Made by a program: the position numbers and the translations under genes
NCBI RefSeq assembly: GCF_014192395.1
Contig: NZ_JACHXW010000016.1
Location: 1-64,000 of the forward strand
DNA length: 64,000 nucleotides
Source of the DNA: Paenibacillus endophyticus
GTDB taxonomy: Bacteria > Bacillota > Bacilli > Paenibacillales > Paenibacillaceae
Direction: 5' to 3'
In this document: piece by piece, positions 41,866 to 49,730 of the stretch
How the letters are laid out: each line of letters begins with the position of its first letter
Position numbering within the stretch: position 1 is the stretch's first letter
The notes under the pieces: model-generated
The model's input: only the letters and a program-made list of their open reading frames with translations
The model's database searches: none
What the model was told of the DNA's origin: nothing

Positions 41866-42781
41866 TTTCACCAGCCTCCTTTTTGTTAACAGAAGCTTCT
41901 GTAGGCATTCGCACAGCAGACTCCAATATAGGCACTCTCATTATGACTTTCTTGCCTTTCTCCGCATCCATTTCCTGCGGCAAAATAAATACGGCTAATC
42001 GCCCATCCTTCATATCCAGCTTGGCCATCGGAATTAGCGCCGGCTCGCCATCGTCACGGTATACGCCTAATATCGTTGCCATATCATAAAGGATAGCCTG
42101 TCGCTGTCCGAGATTGCTGATCGTTACTTTTCCGTTTGAATTGTACGGCGTAAGGATAAAACCCATGCCTCGTTCCGCGATAATGTCTTGATTGGCCTTC
42201 AAACCAACATTCATAATGTAGATGTCGTCTACGAACAAATCAGGACCGTCGACCTTCACCACGGCAGTATGTACGGCAGCAATATGCGACATTGCTTTTC
42301 CCGATTTCAGCTTCTCTACCAGTACCAAGGAAAGCAAACCGGCAACGATGCCTACCCAAACATTTAACATGATCGCGAACAAACTCGTTAGCAAAGCACT
42401 CATTATAACTAAGTAATTTCGTCCCTCGAACACCATCGCAATCCCTTCGATATAAGTCGAGCCTCTGCTGACCAGCTCCATGCTGTCAATTTTGGTCAGC
42501 GTTTCTCTTTCCATCTTGCGAACATCTCTGAATTGCTGCGCGGCAAGCGAGAGAAACGTAATCGCCGTATAGTCTTTATTGAATAAAGCAGGTACAGCCA
42601 CAGCGCCGAGCGCTGCAGCAATTACGCCCAATGAAATGTGAATGATTCGCCCATGCGGGTATGTCGGATATTGTCGATAATCCGTTCTAAGCATGAGCAA
42701 GCGGGAAATAATCCCAAAGGCGATACCTAACAGAACACCGACTAAAAACTTATTCTGGATGAGATAGTGCTGGATTATGAT
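41858..42781 (-). CDS. YIEGIA-domain membrane protein
   Basis: A membrane protein of about 307 residues with the diagnostic STYIEGIAMVFEGR motif, several hydrophobic segments and a soluble carboxyl part. It likely corresponds by synteny to B. subtilis yphB (between yphA and der), linked to spore envelope formation. The first ordinary start codon is TTG at 42700, but the frame is open upstream and encodes a complete first membrane helix (FLVGVLLGIAFGIISRLL). No ATG, GTG or TTG exists there; ATC and ATA codons at 42776-42781 follow AGGGGGG at proper spacing, so a rare start codon is suspected. Confidence 0.8.
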   Translation of the reverse strand: MIIQHYLIQNKFLVGVLLGIAFGIISRLLMLRTDYRQYPTYPHGRIIHISLGVIAAALGAVAVPALFNKDYTAITFLSLAAQQFRDVRKMERETLTKIDSMELVSRGSTYIEGIAMVFEGRNYLVIMSALLTSLFAIMLNVWVGIVAGLLSLVLVEKLKSGKAMSHIAAVHTAVVKVDGPDLFVDDIYIMNVGLKANQDIIAERGMGFILTPYNSNGKVTISNLGQRQAILYDMATILGVYRDDGEPALIPMAKLDMKDGRLAVFILPQEMDAEKGKKVIMRVPILESAVRMPTEASVNKKEAGENG

Positions 42782-43422
42782 GAGCGCCCCCCTCTAATTT
42801 GCCATAATAGTTCCTGCAATTTCATGCTTGCAGCACGAATCGCTTTTAACAATATGCTGAAAATCCTTGCCGCCGCAAAAGCAATCCAGAAGCTGTCCCA
42901 CCACCTGAGCTCACCGATATAGCCCATATAACCGCCGGCCTGTAAAAATGCATTAAAGATTTCACCAAGAATGGCTCCACCAGCGATCATAGCAAATTGT
43001 TGCTTAGCTTTAGACGCGAAAGCGCCGCAAAACAAGCCTGCAAGCAAGGGAGCATCCCAGTTTGGGTTTATCCAATAAAAAACAGGATCATAGCTGTACA
43101 TTTTACGGACAAATCCCCAGATTACTGTAATCATCAGCATACATACGAGTAAATAAGTCATATGCCCCCAGCTCTCTGTACCGTTGTTGTACAGTGACAA
43201 TACGGCTAAGAACAACAGTATGCAGACACCTGCTTGAATTTCAATACCGAATATGTGAAAAGGTAAAAGCCATAAAGACGATACAAGCGCAATGACCATA
43301 GAAATAACAGCTGCAACCATCATTCGACGGCTAATATCGGGAGCTACATAGGCCTTCCAGCCTGTTGCCATGAGAATGATTATAATCAATATGATCCATA
43401 TAGCTTTAAAACCAGGATTCAC
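42775..43422 (-). CDS. YphA-like membrane protein
   Basis: A 215-residue integral membrane protein with about six helices, starting at GTG behind GAGAGGTGG. The upstream frame would run through a terminator hairpin and is not used. Place between the S1-like gene and the YIEGIA gene matches B. subtilis yphA. Its stop overlaps the probable start region of the YIEGIA gene. Function unknown. Confidence 0.75.
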   Translation of the reverse strand: MNPGFKAIWIILIIIILMATGWKAYVAPDISRRMMVAAVISMVIALVSSLWLLPFHIFGIEIQAGVCILLFLAVLSLYNNGTESWGHMTYLLVCMLMITVIWGFVRKMYSYDPVFYWINPNWDAPLLAGLFCGAFASKAKQQFAMIAGGAILGEIFNAFLQAGGYMGYIGELRWWDSFWIAFAAARIFSILLKAIRAASMKLQELLWQIRGGRSS

Positions 43423-43456
43423 CTTATACCACCTCTCGTAAACCCTATTATGCACC

Positions 43457-43500
43457 AAAAAAAAGGAGCTATTCCTGCGATGTTTCGCAGGAATAGCTCC
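43457..43500 (-). terminator. Terminator of S1-like gene
   Basis: Perfect 16-bp stem (GGAGCUAUUCCUGCGA with its complement), four-base loop, eight U on the minus strand, directly after the stop. Confidence 0.95.
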
Positions 43501-43518
43501 TTTGGCATACATATAAAA

Positions 43519-44754
43519 TTATTTAAGGTTTTTTAGCTTGTCGCCGAAACGCTCAGCAAGTGAGTAGCTCATGCTCTCATTGCTCAAGCTAACGTTTGGA
43601 TTGTCGATTTTCTCGATTTTTGGCGAACGTGGAGCACGATCAGGTCTAGCGCTAGGAGCCGCTTGCTCTGGTGCTTCTTCTGTTTCTTTGATGCTAAGGC
43701 TAACGCGCTTTTCGGAAGGATTGAAGTCAAGAACTTTCGCTTGAACTTCTTGGCCTTCTTGAAGAACCTCGTTAGGCGTAGCGATATGGCGATGTGCGAT
43801 TTGGGAGATGTGAACTAGACCTTCCACACCTGGAGCGATTTCTACGAAAGCGCCGAATGGTACTAGGCGACGAACTGTACCTGTAACGATATCGCCAATC
43901 GCGAATTGAGCGCCTGCAGTATCCCAAGGACCTGGTTGCGCAGCTTTCAAGCTGAGGCTGATTTTGCCTGCAGCCGGATCAACTTTAAGTACTTTAACGC
44001 GAACCGCTTGGCCTTCTGCTACAACATCCTTCGGATGTGCAACATGCTGCCATGATAGCTCGGAAACGTGTACAAGGCCGTCGATGCCGCCGATATCAAC
44101 GAATGCGCCGAACGGTGTAAGACGTTGAACCGTTCCGTCAAGCTCTTGACCAACTTCAAGCGCGGCAATAACTTGCTTTTTGCTTTGCTCGAATTCGCCA
44201 TCAAGCACTTCTTTTTGGGAAAGAATAACTTTGTTGTTCTCACGATCGATTTCTTTAACCTTCACGCGAAGCGTGCGGCCTTTGTAATCGGAGAAATCTT
44301 CAACGAAGTGACGCTCAACCATAGAAGCAGGAATAAATCCGCGAACGCCTACATCAGCTACAAGTCCGCCTTTTACTACGTCTGCAACGGCAACTTCGAA
44401 TACTTCGCCGCTTTCAAAGCGCTGCTCAAGAACATCCCAAGCTTTCTCGCCGTCAACTTGACGTTTCGAAAGAACAAGCTTTTCTTTCTCATCATCAATG
44501 CTGACTACTTTAAGCTCTACTTCTTGACCGATTTGAACAGCGTCCGTAGCGTTCTCGATCTGCACAGCAGAAAGCTCACGAATCGGAATAACACCGTCAT
44601 ATTTATATCCAAGGCTTACATAAGCTTGGTTATCTTCGATTTTGACGATTGTACCTTTAACGGAATCGCCTTTTTTCAAAGACACGAAATTATCCAAAGC
44701 GTCTTGGCTTACTTCTTCCGCCACGGATTCTTGCACATTAGTTTCTTCTGACAT
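43519..44754 (-). CDS. ypfD: S1 RNA-binding domain protein (30S ribosomal S1 homologue)
   Basis: A 411-residue protein with four S1 domains (roughly 17-90, 105-175, 190-260, 275-345), each with the pattern GxVxxI/L...GAFVDIGGIDGLVHVSELS. Low-GC Firmicutes have this shorter S1-like protein, called YpfD/RpsA, rather than the six-domain E. coli S1. The tail is charged and low-complexity (EEAPEQAAPSARPDRAPR). ATG follows GAGGAGGTTATTTCA. Confidence 0.93.
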   Translation of the reverse strand: MSEETNVQESVAEEVSQDALDNFVSLKKGDSVKGTIVKIEDNQAYVSLGYKYDGVIPIRELSAVQIENATDAVQIGQEVELKVVSIDDEKEKLVLSKRQVDGEKAWDVLEQRFESGEVFEVAVADVVKGGLVADVGVRGFIPASMVERHFVEDFSDYKGRTLRVKVKEIDRENNKVILSQKEVLDGEFEQSKKQVIAALEVGQELDGTVQRLTPFGAFVDIGGIDGLVHVSELSWQHVAHPKDVVAEGQAVRVKVLKVDPAAGKISLSLKAAQPGPWDTAGAQFAIGDIVTGTVRRLVPFGAFVEIAPGVEGLVHISQIAHRHIATPNEVLQEGQEVQAKVLDFNPSEKRVSLSIKETEEAPEQAAPSARPDRAPRSPKIEKIDNPNVSLSNESMSYSLAERFGDKLKNLK

Positions 44755-44835
44755 TGAAATAACCTCCTCAGTTCATACCCCAACTTTATTTAAATCCGCA
44801 AGCGCCTAGAGCGAATGCAGCATTTAAAACATACA

Positions 44836-45414
44836 TTAACGATTGTTTGCAGCTAACTCGCGAATGCGAGCCATAATGGCATCTGTTACTTGTTCAAGCA
44901 TATCAGGTGATGATTCTTCAATAAGTGCAGTAAGATCAACAGGCTTGCCGTAACATACGATAATTTTGCTAAATGGTTTATACTTCCCGACAATAGCCAC
45001 AGGTACTACTGCGGCGCCGCTGCGAACGGCAATCATGGCTGCGCCTTTCTTGGCCGCTCCAGATTGGTTGTTGCGCGATCCTTCTGGGAAAATCCCCATT
45101 ACATTGCCTTCTTTTAGCAGAGTAATCGCAGCTTTGATAGCATCCTTGCTCACACCCCCGCGTTTCACAGGGAATGCGCCAAACGCACGAATAAGTGGTC
45201 CGAACACCGGAACTTTGAACAATTCCTCTTTCGCCATGAAATATACTTTGCGCTTTACCTTGACTCCCACTGTAGGAGGATCAAAGTTGCTCAAGTGATT
45301 CGAGGCAAGTACGACCGGGCCTGAAGTCGGAATATTCTCCGTTCCTCTAGCTTCCAATCGGAAAAGGAGCGTGTAAATGACACGCAATAGAAACCGGAAA
45401 ATAAGGTATAACAT
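44836..45414 (-). CDS. plsC: 1-acyl-sn-glycerol-3-phosphate acyltransferase
   Basis: A 192-residue membrane-associated acyltransferase completing phosphatidic acid. One N-terminal hydrophobic segment, then the catalytic NHLSNFDPP (HX4D variant, about residue 38), FGAFPVKRGG, and FPEGSRNN. It begins three bases after cmk. Together with plsY and gpsA nearby it supplies phospholipid precursors. Confidence 0.93.
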   Translation of the reverse strand: MLYLIFRFLLRVIYTLLFRLEARGTENIPTSGPVVLASNHLSNFDPPTVGVKVKRKVYFMAKEELFKVPVFGPLIRAFGAFPVKRGGVSKDAIKAAITLLKEGNVMGIFPEGSRNNQSGAAKKGAAMIAVRSGAAVVPVAIVGKYKPFSKIIVCYGKPVDLTALIEESSPDMLEQVTDAIMARIRELAANNR

Positions 45415-45417
45415 AGT

Positions 45418-46086
45418 TTACTTCGCCTCCGCCAATTTGGTTCGGCTTAATTTCACAATTGCATGAATGACTTCATCAATTGTCATGGCGGTGCTGTCGA
45501 GTACGATCGCGTCCGGCGCACAAATAAGCGGCGAAATGTCGCGTTGCTCGTCCAAGCGGTCACGCTCGGCGATCTCGGTTTCGAGCTGTGCAAGTGTAAT
45601 GCTTTGAGAGTCCACTATTTCACGGTAACGGCGAAGTGCCCGTTCCTTAACGGATGCAGTTAAGAAAATCTTCAACTCCGCTTGCGGCAGTACGTGTGAC
45701 CCGATATCTCTGCCGTCCATTACGACGCCCTTGCGTTCAGCGAGCTTGCGCTGCATGATTCCAAGAACTTCACGAACGGTTTCATTCGCAGCGATGTGAG
45801 AAACTTGAAGCGTTACCTCGCGCGTGCGAATCAATGCGGTTACGTCTTCGCCATTCACAAATACGGACTGACCTTGCTCGCCTGGCTCTAGCTCAATCTC
45901 CAATGATTTTACTAAATCCGCTAGCTTGGCTGTTTGCTCAACCGTTACTCTTGCCCGCTGTGCCATGAGTGTTACAGCCCGGTACATAGAGCCCGTGTCA
46001 ATATACACATATCCAAGCTGTTCGGCGACTTTCCGTGCAACCGAGCTCTTGCCCGCGCCTGCCGGCCCGTCAATCGCAATGATCAT
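45418..46086 (-). CDS. cmk: Cytidylate kinase
   Basis: A 222-residue kinase phosphorylating CMP and dCMP. The P-loop IAIDGPAGAGKSSVARK starts at residue 3, and DTGSMYRAVTLMA, DGRDIGSHVLP and RDRLDEQRDISPL follow. The chosen ATG gives the usual MIIAIDGPAG start with AAGGTG upstream. Order ypfB - cmk - plsC - S1-like matches Bacillus. Confidence 0.96.
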   Translation of the reverse strand: MIIAIDGPAGAGKSSVARKVAEQLGYVYIDTGSMYRAVTLMAQRARVTVEQTAKLADLVKSLEIELEPGEQGQSVFVNGEDVTALIRTREVTLQVSHIAANETVREVLGIMQRKLAERKGVVMDGRDIGSHVLPQAELKIFLTASVKERALRRYREIVDSQSITLAQLETEIAERDRLDEQRDISPLICAPDAIVLDSTAMTIDEVIHAIVKLSRTKLAEAK

Positions 46087-46188
46087 ACGGTCATTGTCAC
46101 CTTCTTGATGCACCACCTAAGGTCAACCCCCTTTTTAGTAGAGACGGCTGGCCGAATGCATGTAAGAATGCGACGCAAACCTCTCAAG

Positions 46189-46209
46189 AAAAAAGCAGGC
46201 TTTGCCTGC
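46189..46209 (-). terminator. Terminator between ypfB-like gene and cmk
   Basis: GCAGGC, loop AAA, GCCUGC and six U on the minus strand. Confidence 0.85.
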
Positions 46210-46258
46210 GAACGTGAAAATTATACCACACTATATCCGGAGATGCAAAAGCGGAGCG

Positions 46259-46456
46259 TTAGTTCAAGCGGACTCCTTCCCGCTGATCTACGCCCGTTAG
46301 CCAATGCCGAACAGCATGATTTTGCAGTGCTGCTTGCGAACATACCAATAAAATAACAAGCGTAATAATGATTTTACGTAATATTGCACTAACCTCATCC
46401 GTTAGCTTAATCATGGTATCGGTATTCTTTTTGCGAGAAAACCATTTTTTCAGCAT
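46259..46456 (-). CDS. YpfB-like small membrane protein
   Basis: A 65-residue protein with one membrane helix (ILRKIIITLVILLVCSQAAL, about 25-44) and an extracytoplasmic tail ending VDQREGVRLN, similar in layout to the B. subtilis YpfB (DUF5359) protein encoded at the same place between ypfA and cmk. ATG follows AGGAGGCTGGTTTCCGT. Function unknown. Confidence 0.7.
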   Translation of the reverse strand: MLKKWFSRKKNTDTMIKLTDEVSAILRKIIITLVILLVCSQAALQNHAVRHWLTGVDQREGVRLN

Positions 46457-46509
46457 ACGGAAACCAGCCTCCTGTTTATGGCTAGTTTTCCATATCTTTC
46501 ACAAATTAT

Positions 46510-47163
46510 TCACCGATTTCGGAATTCAAGCTGTTTCTCAAAGCAAAAGCGGATAATCTTCTGCCGTTCTGAATCATTAATGCTCGCATATTTGATCATC
46601 GCTTGTTTTCTACCGGATTCCAGATCGACTACACGAACGACTTCCCCTTTGAAAAAAGCATGATCAATGCTTCCGTTCTTAAACGGAACCAATAGCCAGC
46701 AATCCAGAAGCTGTTCAGAGGCGAGCTGCCATTTCCCATCGCATATAAATGAGATTCCTCCGCCGCCAACATCGTCCGTTTCGCATACGAACCTTAAATT
46801 GCCTTGTGTTTTAACTGCTATTTCAAGCTCTGCAGGCACGCGTAAAAAGCTGCGGCGCTGCACCTTCGTAATCCGATCAAGCTCCGGCTTGCGGATCTTG
46901 ATGAGTTTAACGCCATCCTCTACAAATCCGAGCACATGGGAATCGAAAAAGTTTTTGATCCCATCCTCCGTTACGAAATAAACAGATAGCTCGTCACCAA
47001 GAAACAGCCTCTTGTAGCGGCCCGTTTTCTCGCTAATCGGAACCTCAATTAAGATACCATCCTCTTGCTCATCCGCAATACGTGATTTGTATTCAATAGA
47101 AGCTTCCTCTTCGTCCGAAGAAGCTATCTGAAAATGCAGCATTTGGTTCATTTTAGGCAACAA
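46510..47163 (-). CDS. ypfA: PilZ-domain c-di-GMP receptor (YpfA/MotI-like)
   Basis: A 217-residue cytoplasmic protein. The amino half is a YcgR-type domain; the carboxyl half is PilZ with the arginine motif KVQRRSFLRV (about residue 100) and DVGGGGISF in place of the usual DxSxxG. In B. subtilis the homologue (MotI) brakes the flagellar motor when bound to c-di-GMP. The start is probably TTG behind GGGGGGAG; an ATG four codons later is an alternative. Located between ypeB and ypfB-like genes as in Bacillus. Confidence 0.88.
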   Translation of the reverse strand: MLPKMNQMLHFQIASSDEEEASIEYKSRIADEQEDGILIEVPISEKTGRYKRLFLGDELSVYFVTEDGIKNFFDSHVLGFVEDGVKLIKIRKPELDRITKVQRRSFLRVPAELEIAVKTQGNLRFVCETDDVGGGGISFICDGKWQLASEQLLDCWLLVPFKNGSIDHAFFKGEVVRVVDLESGRKQAMIKYASINDSERQKIIRFCFEKQLEFRNR

Positions 47164-47223
47164 ATTGGCTCCCCCCCATTATACATGCCATTATAGCACG
47201 TCGAATTGAGGGGAGCCATATCG

Positions 47224-48579
47224 TTATTTGTCTGAAGCTGCCTTGGAATCATAAGGAGACATTTCCTCAATCGATTCTTCTAAGCCTGTCTCGGAATTGA
47301 TGTAAATACGGTATAACGAACCGTTGATTCTTCCGCTGTATTCGTAACACAAAACCTCTTCGCCCAAATCATTGTCAATCAAGGCCAATAGCTCTGATTG
47401 CACCTTCATCTCCGGGTTAAGCGCCTTCCTTGCCTCTGCCTTCGATATAATCGGACTTGGCAGCTTGCGTTTGTGATGCTCATAAACGTAGTCATTTGCT
47501 TGCAGGCCAACCGTTTGGCCATTATCCAATGCGACCTTTACCGTCAGCTTATCCGGGTAAATGAGCACTCCGCTTTGAACGCTGACATAGGTGAATGCCC
47601 CCATATTGCTATGTGCATCGTAGCTTACAGCTTTCATATTGGAAAAGCCATGCTTATCCAAAAATGAATCGGCAGACGCTCTAGCTTTCTCAAGATCAAT
47701 CTTTTTCTCGCCAATATCGCGTGAATTCATAAACCAGATGAGCTGACCACCTTTTTGCGTAAAGTCCATTTGGAGCTTTTGATCCTTGCTTTCATTTACT
47801 GTTGCGGAATAAGATGCGTATTCGGTGCCTTTCGCATTTTCGACAATACGAATATCGGCATTTGGTTTGTTTGTAAATTTAGCTGCCAGCTTCTTCACCT
47901 GTTCAGCCGTAACCAAATTGCCGCCAAGCATTTTTATCGTCCGTTTTTGATACATGCTGCTTACGGAAGGGCCCCAGTTGATCTCTGGATATTCGCTTAC
48001 TTTTTTATCCACCGTCTTAAAGCCGTCCACGATCGTATTGTCGTTTTTCTCCTTTTCCGAAGCAAGGGCAATCTCCACATCCATCCAGCGAAGATTATTA
48101 GCCAGAACTTCCTTCTGCATGCCGATTAGATCCTTGGATATTTGCTCCGAGTTCGCGTACAGCGTCTTCATTGTTTTGAACTCGTCCTGCGTGAGCGGCT
48201 GCTTCGTTAAATCGCGAACTGCCGTTTTGTATGCGAAATTGGCAATGCGCGATAGGAAATCCTCTGCTTCATTAAAGGGAAGCATCGTTAATGGCAGCTG
48301 GTTGATTTCGTTCTGAGCCTGGCTCGTTAAGCGCCATACGTTAACCAGTCCTTTTCGGTGATAGCTTTGCGAGGTCGAGTTCACTGCCAGTGTCGTGCCA
48401 AGCTGCTGGTGAAGCTGCTCCACATGGAAAGTTAAATCATGAAAGGCGCGTTGATATTGATTCTCCGCTTTGATCAATATCGAATTTTTCTCCTGATGTT
48501 CTTGGTAGCCCCAATAGATTGCGCCGATGAACAGCAAGGACATAAAGGGAAAGAGGATTGAGCTAAGTCGATGGTACAT
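47224..48579 (-). CDS. ypeB: Germination protein YpeB
   Basis: A 451-residue protein with an N-terminal membrane helix (about 6-22) and an extracytoplasmic region ending in PepSY-like repeats (KAEARKALNPEMKVQ, ADSFLDKHGFSNMKAVSY). YpeB is needed for stability of the cortex-lytic enzyme SleB in spores. In Bacillus sleB lies directly upstream in one operon; here it does not, and a dispersed repeat and a small CxxC gene occupy the position. ATG follows AAAGGAGCTTTTGTATT, a site that can be paired in a strong leader hairpin. Confidence 0.93.
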   Translation of the reverse strand: MYHRLSSILFPFMSLLFIGAIYWGYQEHQEKNSILIKAENQYQRAFHDLTFHVEQLHQQLGTTLAVNSTSQSYHRKGLVNVWRLTSQAQNEINQLPLTMLPFNEAEDFLSRIANFAYKTAVRDLTKQPLTQDEFKTMKTLYANSEQISKDLIGMQKEVLANNLRWMDVEIALASEKEKNDNTIVDGFKTVDKKVSEYPEINWGPSVSSMYQKRTIKMLGGNLVTAEQVKKLAAKFTNKPNADIRIVENAKGTEYASYSATVNESKDQKLQMDFTQKGGQLIWFMNSRDIGEKKIDLEKARASADSFLDKHGFSNMKAVSYDAHSNMGAFTYVSVQSGVLIYPDKLTVKVALDNGQTVGLQANDYVYEHHKRKLPSPIISKAEARKALNPEMKVQSELLALIDNDLGEEVLCYEYSGRINGSLYRIYINSETGLEESIEEMSPYDSKAASDK

Positions 48580-48585
48580 AATACA

Positions 48586-48641
48586 AAAGCTCCTTTCTTG
48601 TGCAAAACCTGGTTTTAGTTTGGTTTGCCCAAGGGAGCTTT
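48586..48641 (-). promoter_or_regulatory. Leader hairpin covering the ypeB ribosome site
   Basis: AAAGCUCC (upstream) pairs perfectly with GGAGCUUU, which contains the ypeB Shine-Dalgarno bases; inside it, CUUG/CAAG and AAACC/GGUUU extend the stem with small bulges. No U-run follows, so it is not a terminator. The arrangement could limit translation of ypeB. Confidence 0.6.
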
Positions 48642-48686
48642 ATACATCCATCTATATAATTGTAACAGCTTCCTTTTTTCCCCTAA

Positions 48687-48785
48687 GGTGAAACAGTCGC
48701 TATCGCCGAACTTTGGCGGTGCGGATCGTTTCATTCCGAGAAATATAGAGAATGTACAGCCTAATGATATACATTCCTATATTTT
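48687..48785. repeat. Hairpin-rich dispersed repeat, copy 2
   Basis: Matches the second part of copy 1 (from 38101): GGTGAAAC, GCTATCGCCG, CTTTGGC, CGTTTCATTCCGAG, AATATAGAGAATGTA, CCTAA and the closing ATTCCTATATTT. The end forms an AATATAG(A)GAATGTA / TACATTCCTATATT hairpin. It ends at the stop codon of the small CxxC gene. Confidence 0.8.
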
Positions 48786-48945
48786 AAAAAACGCTATGTT
48801 CTTCAATGTCAAGATCATTGGCGTTGTTGCAAATGCATTGCTTAAAGCCGGTATCAATCATGCCCTTATCCCGCCGTCCGCGAAGGACAAACTTTTCTCC
48901 GCACATATTGCACCGGATTGTCACCTTAATTCTGGCAGCCTCCAT
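48784..48945 (-). CDS. Small CxxC/CxC protein, putative zinc ribbon
   Basis: A 53-residue protein reading MEAARIKVTIRCNMCGEKF, then LRGRRDKGMIDTGFKQCIC. Two cysteine pairs (CNMC and CIC) spaced about 27 residues suggest a zinc-binding ribbon. ATG lies behind GAGGAGGAG with good spacing; an ATG six codons earlier is possible. It sits between prsW and ypeB on the same strand, where sleB is found in Bacillus. No named family is recognised; it was too short for routine prediction. Confidence 0.65.
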   Translation of the reverse strand: MEAARIKVTIRCNMCGEKFVLRGRRDKGMIDTGFKQCICNNANDLDIEEHSVF

Positions 48946-49019
48946 AAGCTCCTCCTCAGCCATTATTCGTATGCCATTCGCATAGGCATAGCTATATAAT
49001 GTCAGTATAGACGGATCAG

Positions 49020-49715
49020 CTATAGTTTAACCTCATCTTCCCGGACCAAAAATCGAAATGGAGAGCGTGAGTTGGCATGACTCATTTTACGAAGCCCCCA
49101 TACCCATAACCCAATCATAAAGGGAATAATGAACCACATCCAATTCGTACGGACGGTGATCATGATCCAGTCGTACGTGCCGTGCAAAAGAATGGGCAGC
49201 AGCAACGAAATCGCCAAGAAATAATTTCTTTTATTCGTCGGAGCGAACTTCGCTTTGCCTAAATAGTAGCCCATCATGACCCCAAACAAAGCATGGCCTG
49301 ATACAGGCAATAGCGCCCTGACGAGAAGCGTGCCAAAGGTCGCAGGCGAATATATCGCATACAGAACATTCTCAAGCGTTGCGAAGCCAAGTGATATCGA
49401 AGAAGCATATACGATTCCATCATACGGTTCATCAAATTCCGTATGATTGTAAATGACATGGTACAGCACGAACCATTTTACCAATTCCTCTACTCCTGCC
49501 GACTCTCCAAATGCAAATACGAGTGGATGGTCACCTAGCCATAACTGAAGGCCGCGTTGGATAACCATAATGGGGACAACGACAAGAATACCAAGCACAA
49601 ACATCCTAGCAACCATGTGTATAGGCTCGGCTTCGTAACGGTCCCTCAAATATAAATAAGTGAGCAGCGATACGCCTGGCGCTACCGCTGCGGTCAATAC
49701 GGAGAGAAACAGCAT
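49020..49715 (-). CDS. prsW: Intramembrane protease PrsW
   Basis: A 231-residue polytopic membrane protease of the PrsW/CPBP-like class. The EExxxW/K motif is in GVEELVKWFVLYH (about residue 80), with H-containing HALFGVMMGYYLG and HGTYDW helices later. In B. subtilis PrsW makes the site-1 cut of anti-sigma factor RsiW under envelope stress, though the gene is near sleB/ypeB here as there. ATG follows AGGGACTAA. Confidence 0.92.
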   Translation of the reverse strand: MLFLSVLTAAVAPGVSLLTYLYLRDRYEAEPIHMVARMFVLGILVVVPIMVIQRGLQLWLGDHPLVFAFGESAGVEELVKWFVLYHVIYNHTEFDEPYDGIVYASSISLGFATLENVLYAIYSPATFGTLLVRALLPVSGHALFGVMMGYYLGKAKFAPTNKRNYFLAISLLLPILLHGTYDWIMITVRTNWMWFIIPFMIGLWVWGLRKMSHANSRSPFRFLVREDEVKL

Positions 49716-49730
49716 TTAGTCCCTACTTTC

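Noticed and set aside
46510..47163. PilZ protein judged inactive because DVGGGG lacks the usual serine
   Set aside because: The arginine motif is intact, and I recall the same glycine variant in related proteins, so loss of c-di-GMP binding cannot be claimed.
48586..48641. Hairpin before ypeB as an intrinsic terminator
   Set aside because: No U-run follows on the transcribed strand and its 3' arm is the ypeB Shine-Dalgarno itself.
48784..48945. Anti-TRAP (rtpA) candidate for the small CxxC protein
   Set aside because: Anti-TRAP has a DnaJ-type CxxCxGxG pattern, which is absent here.
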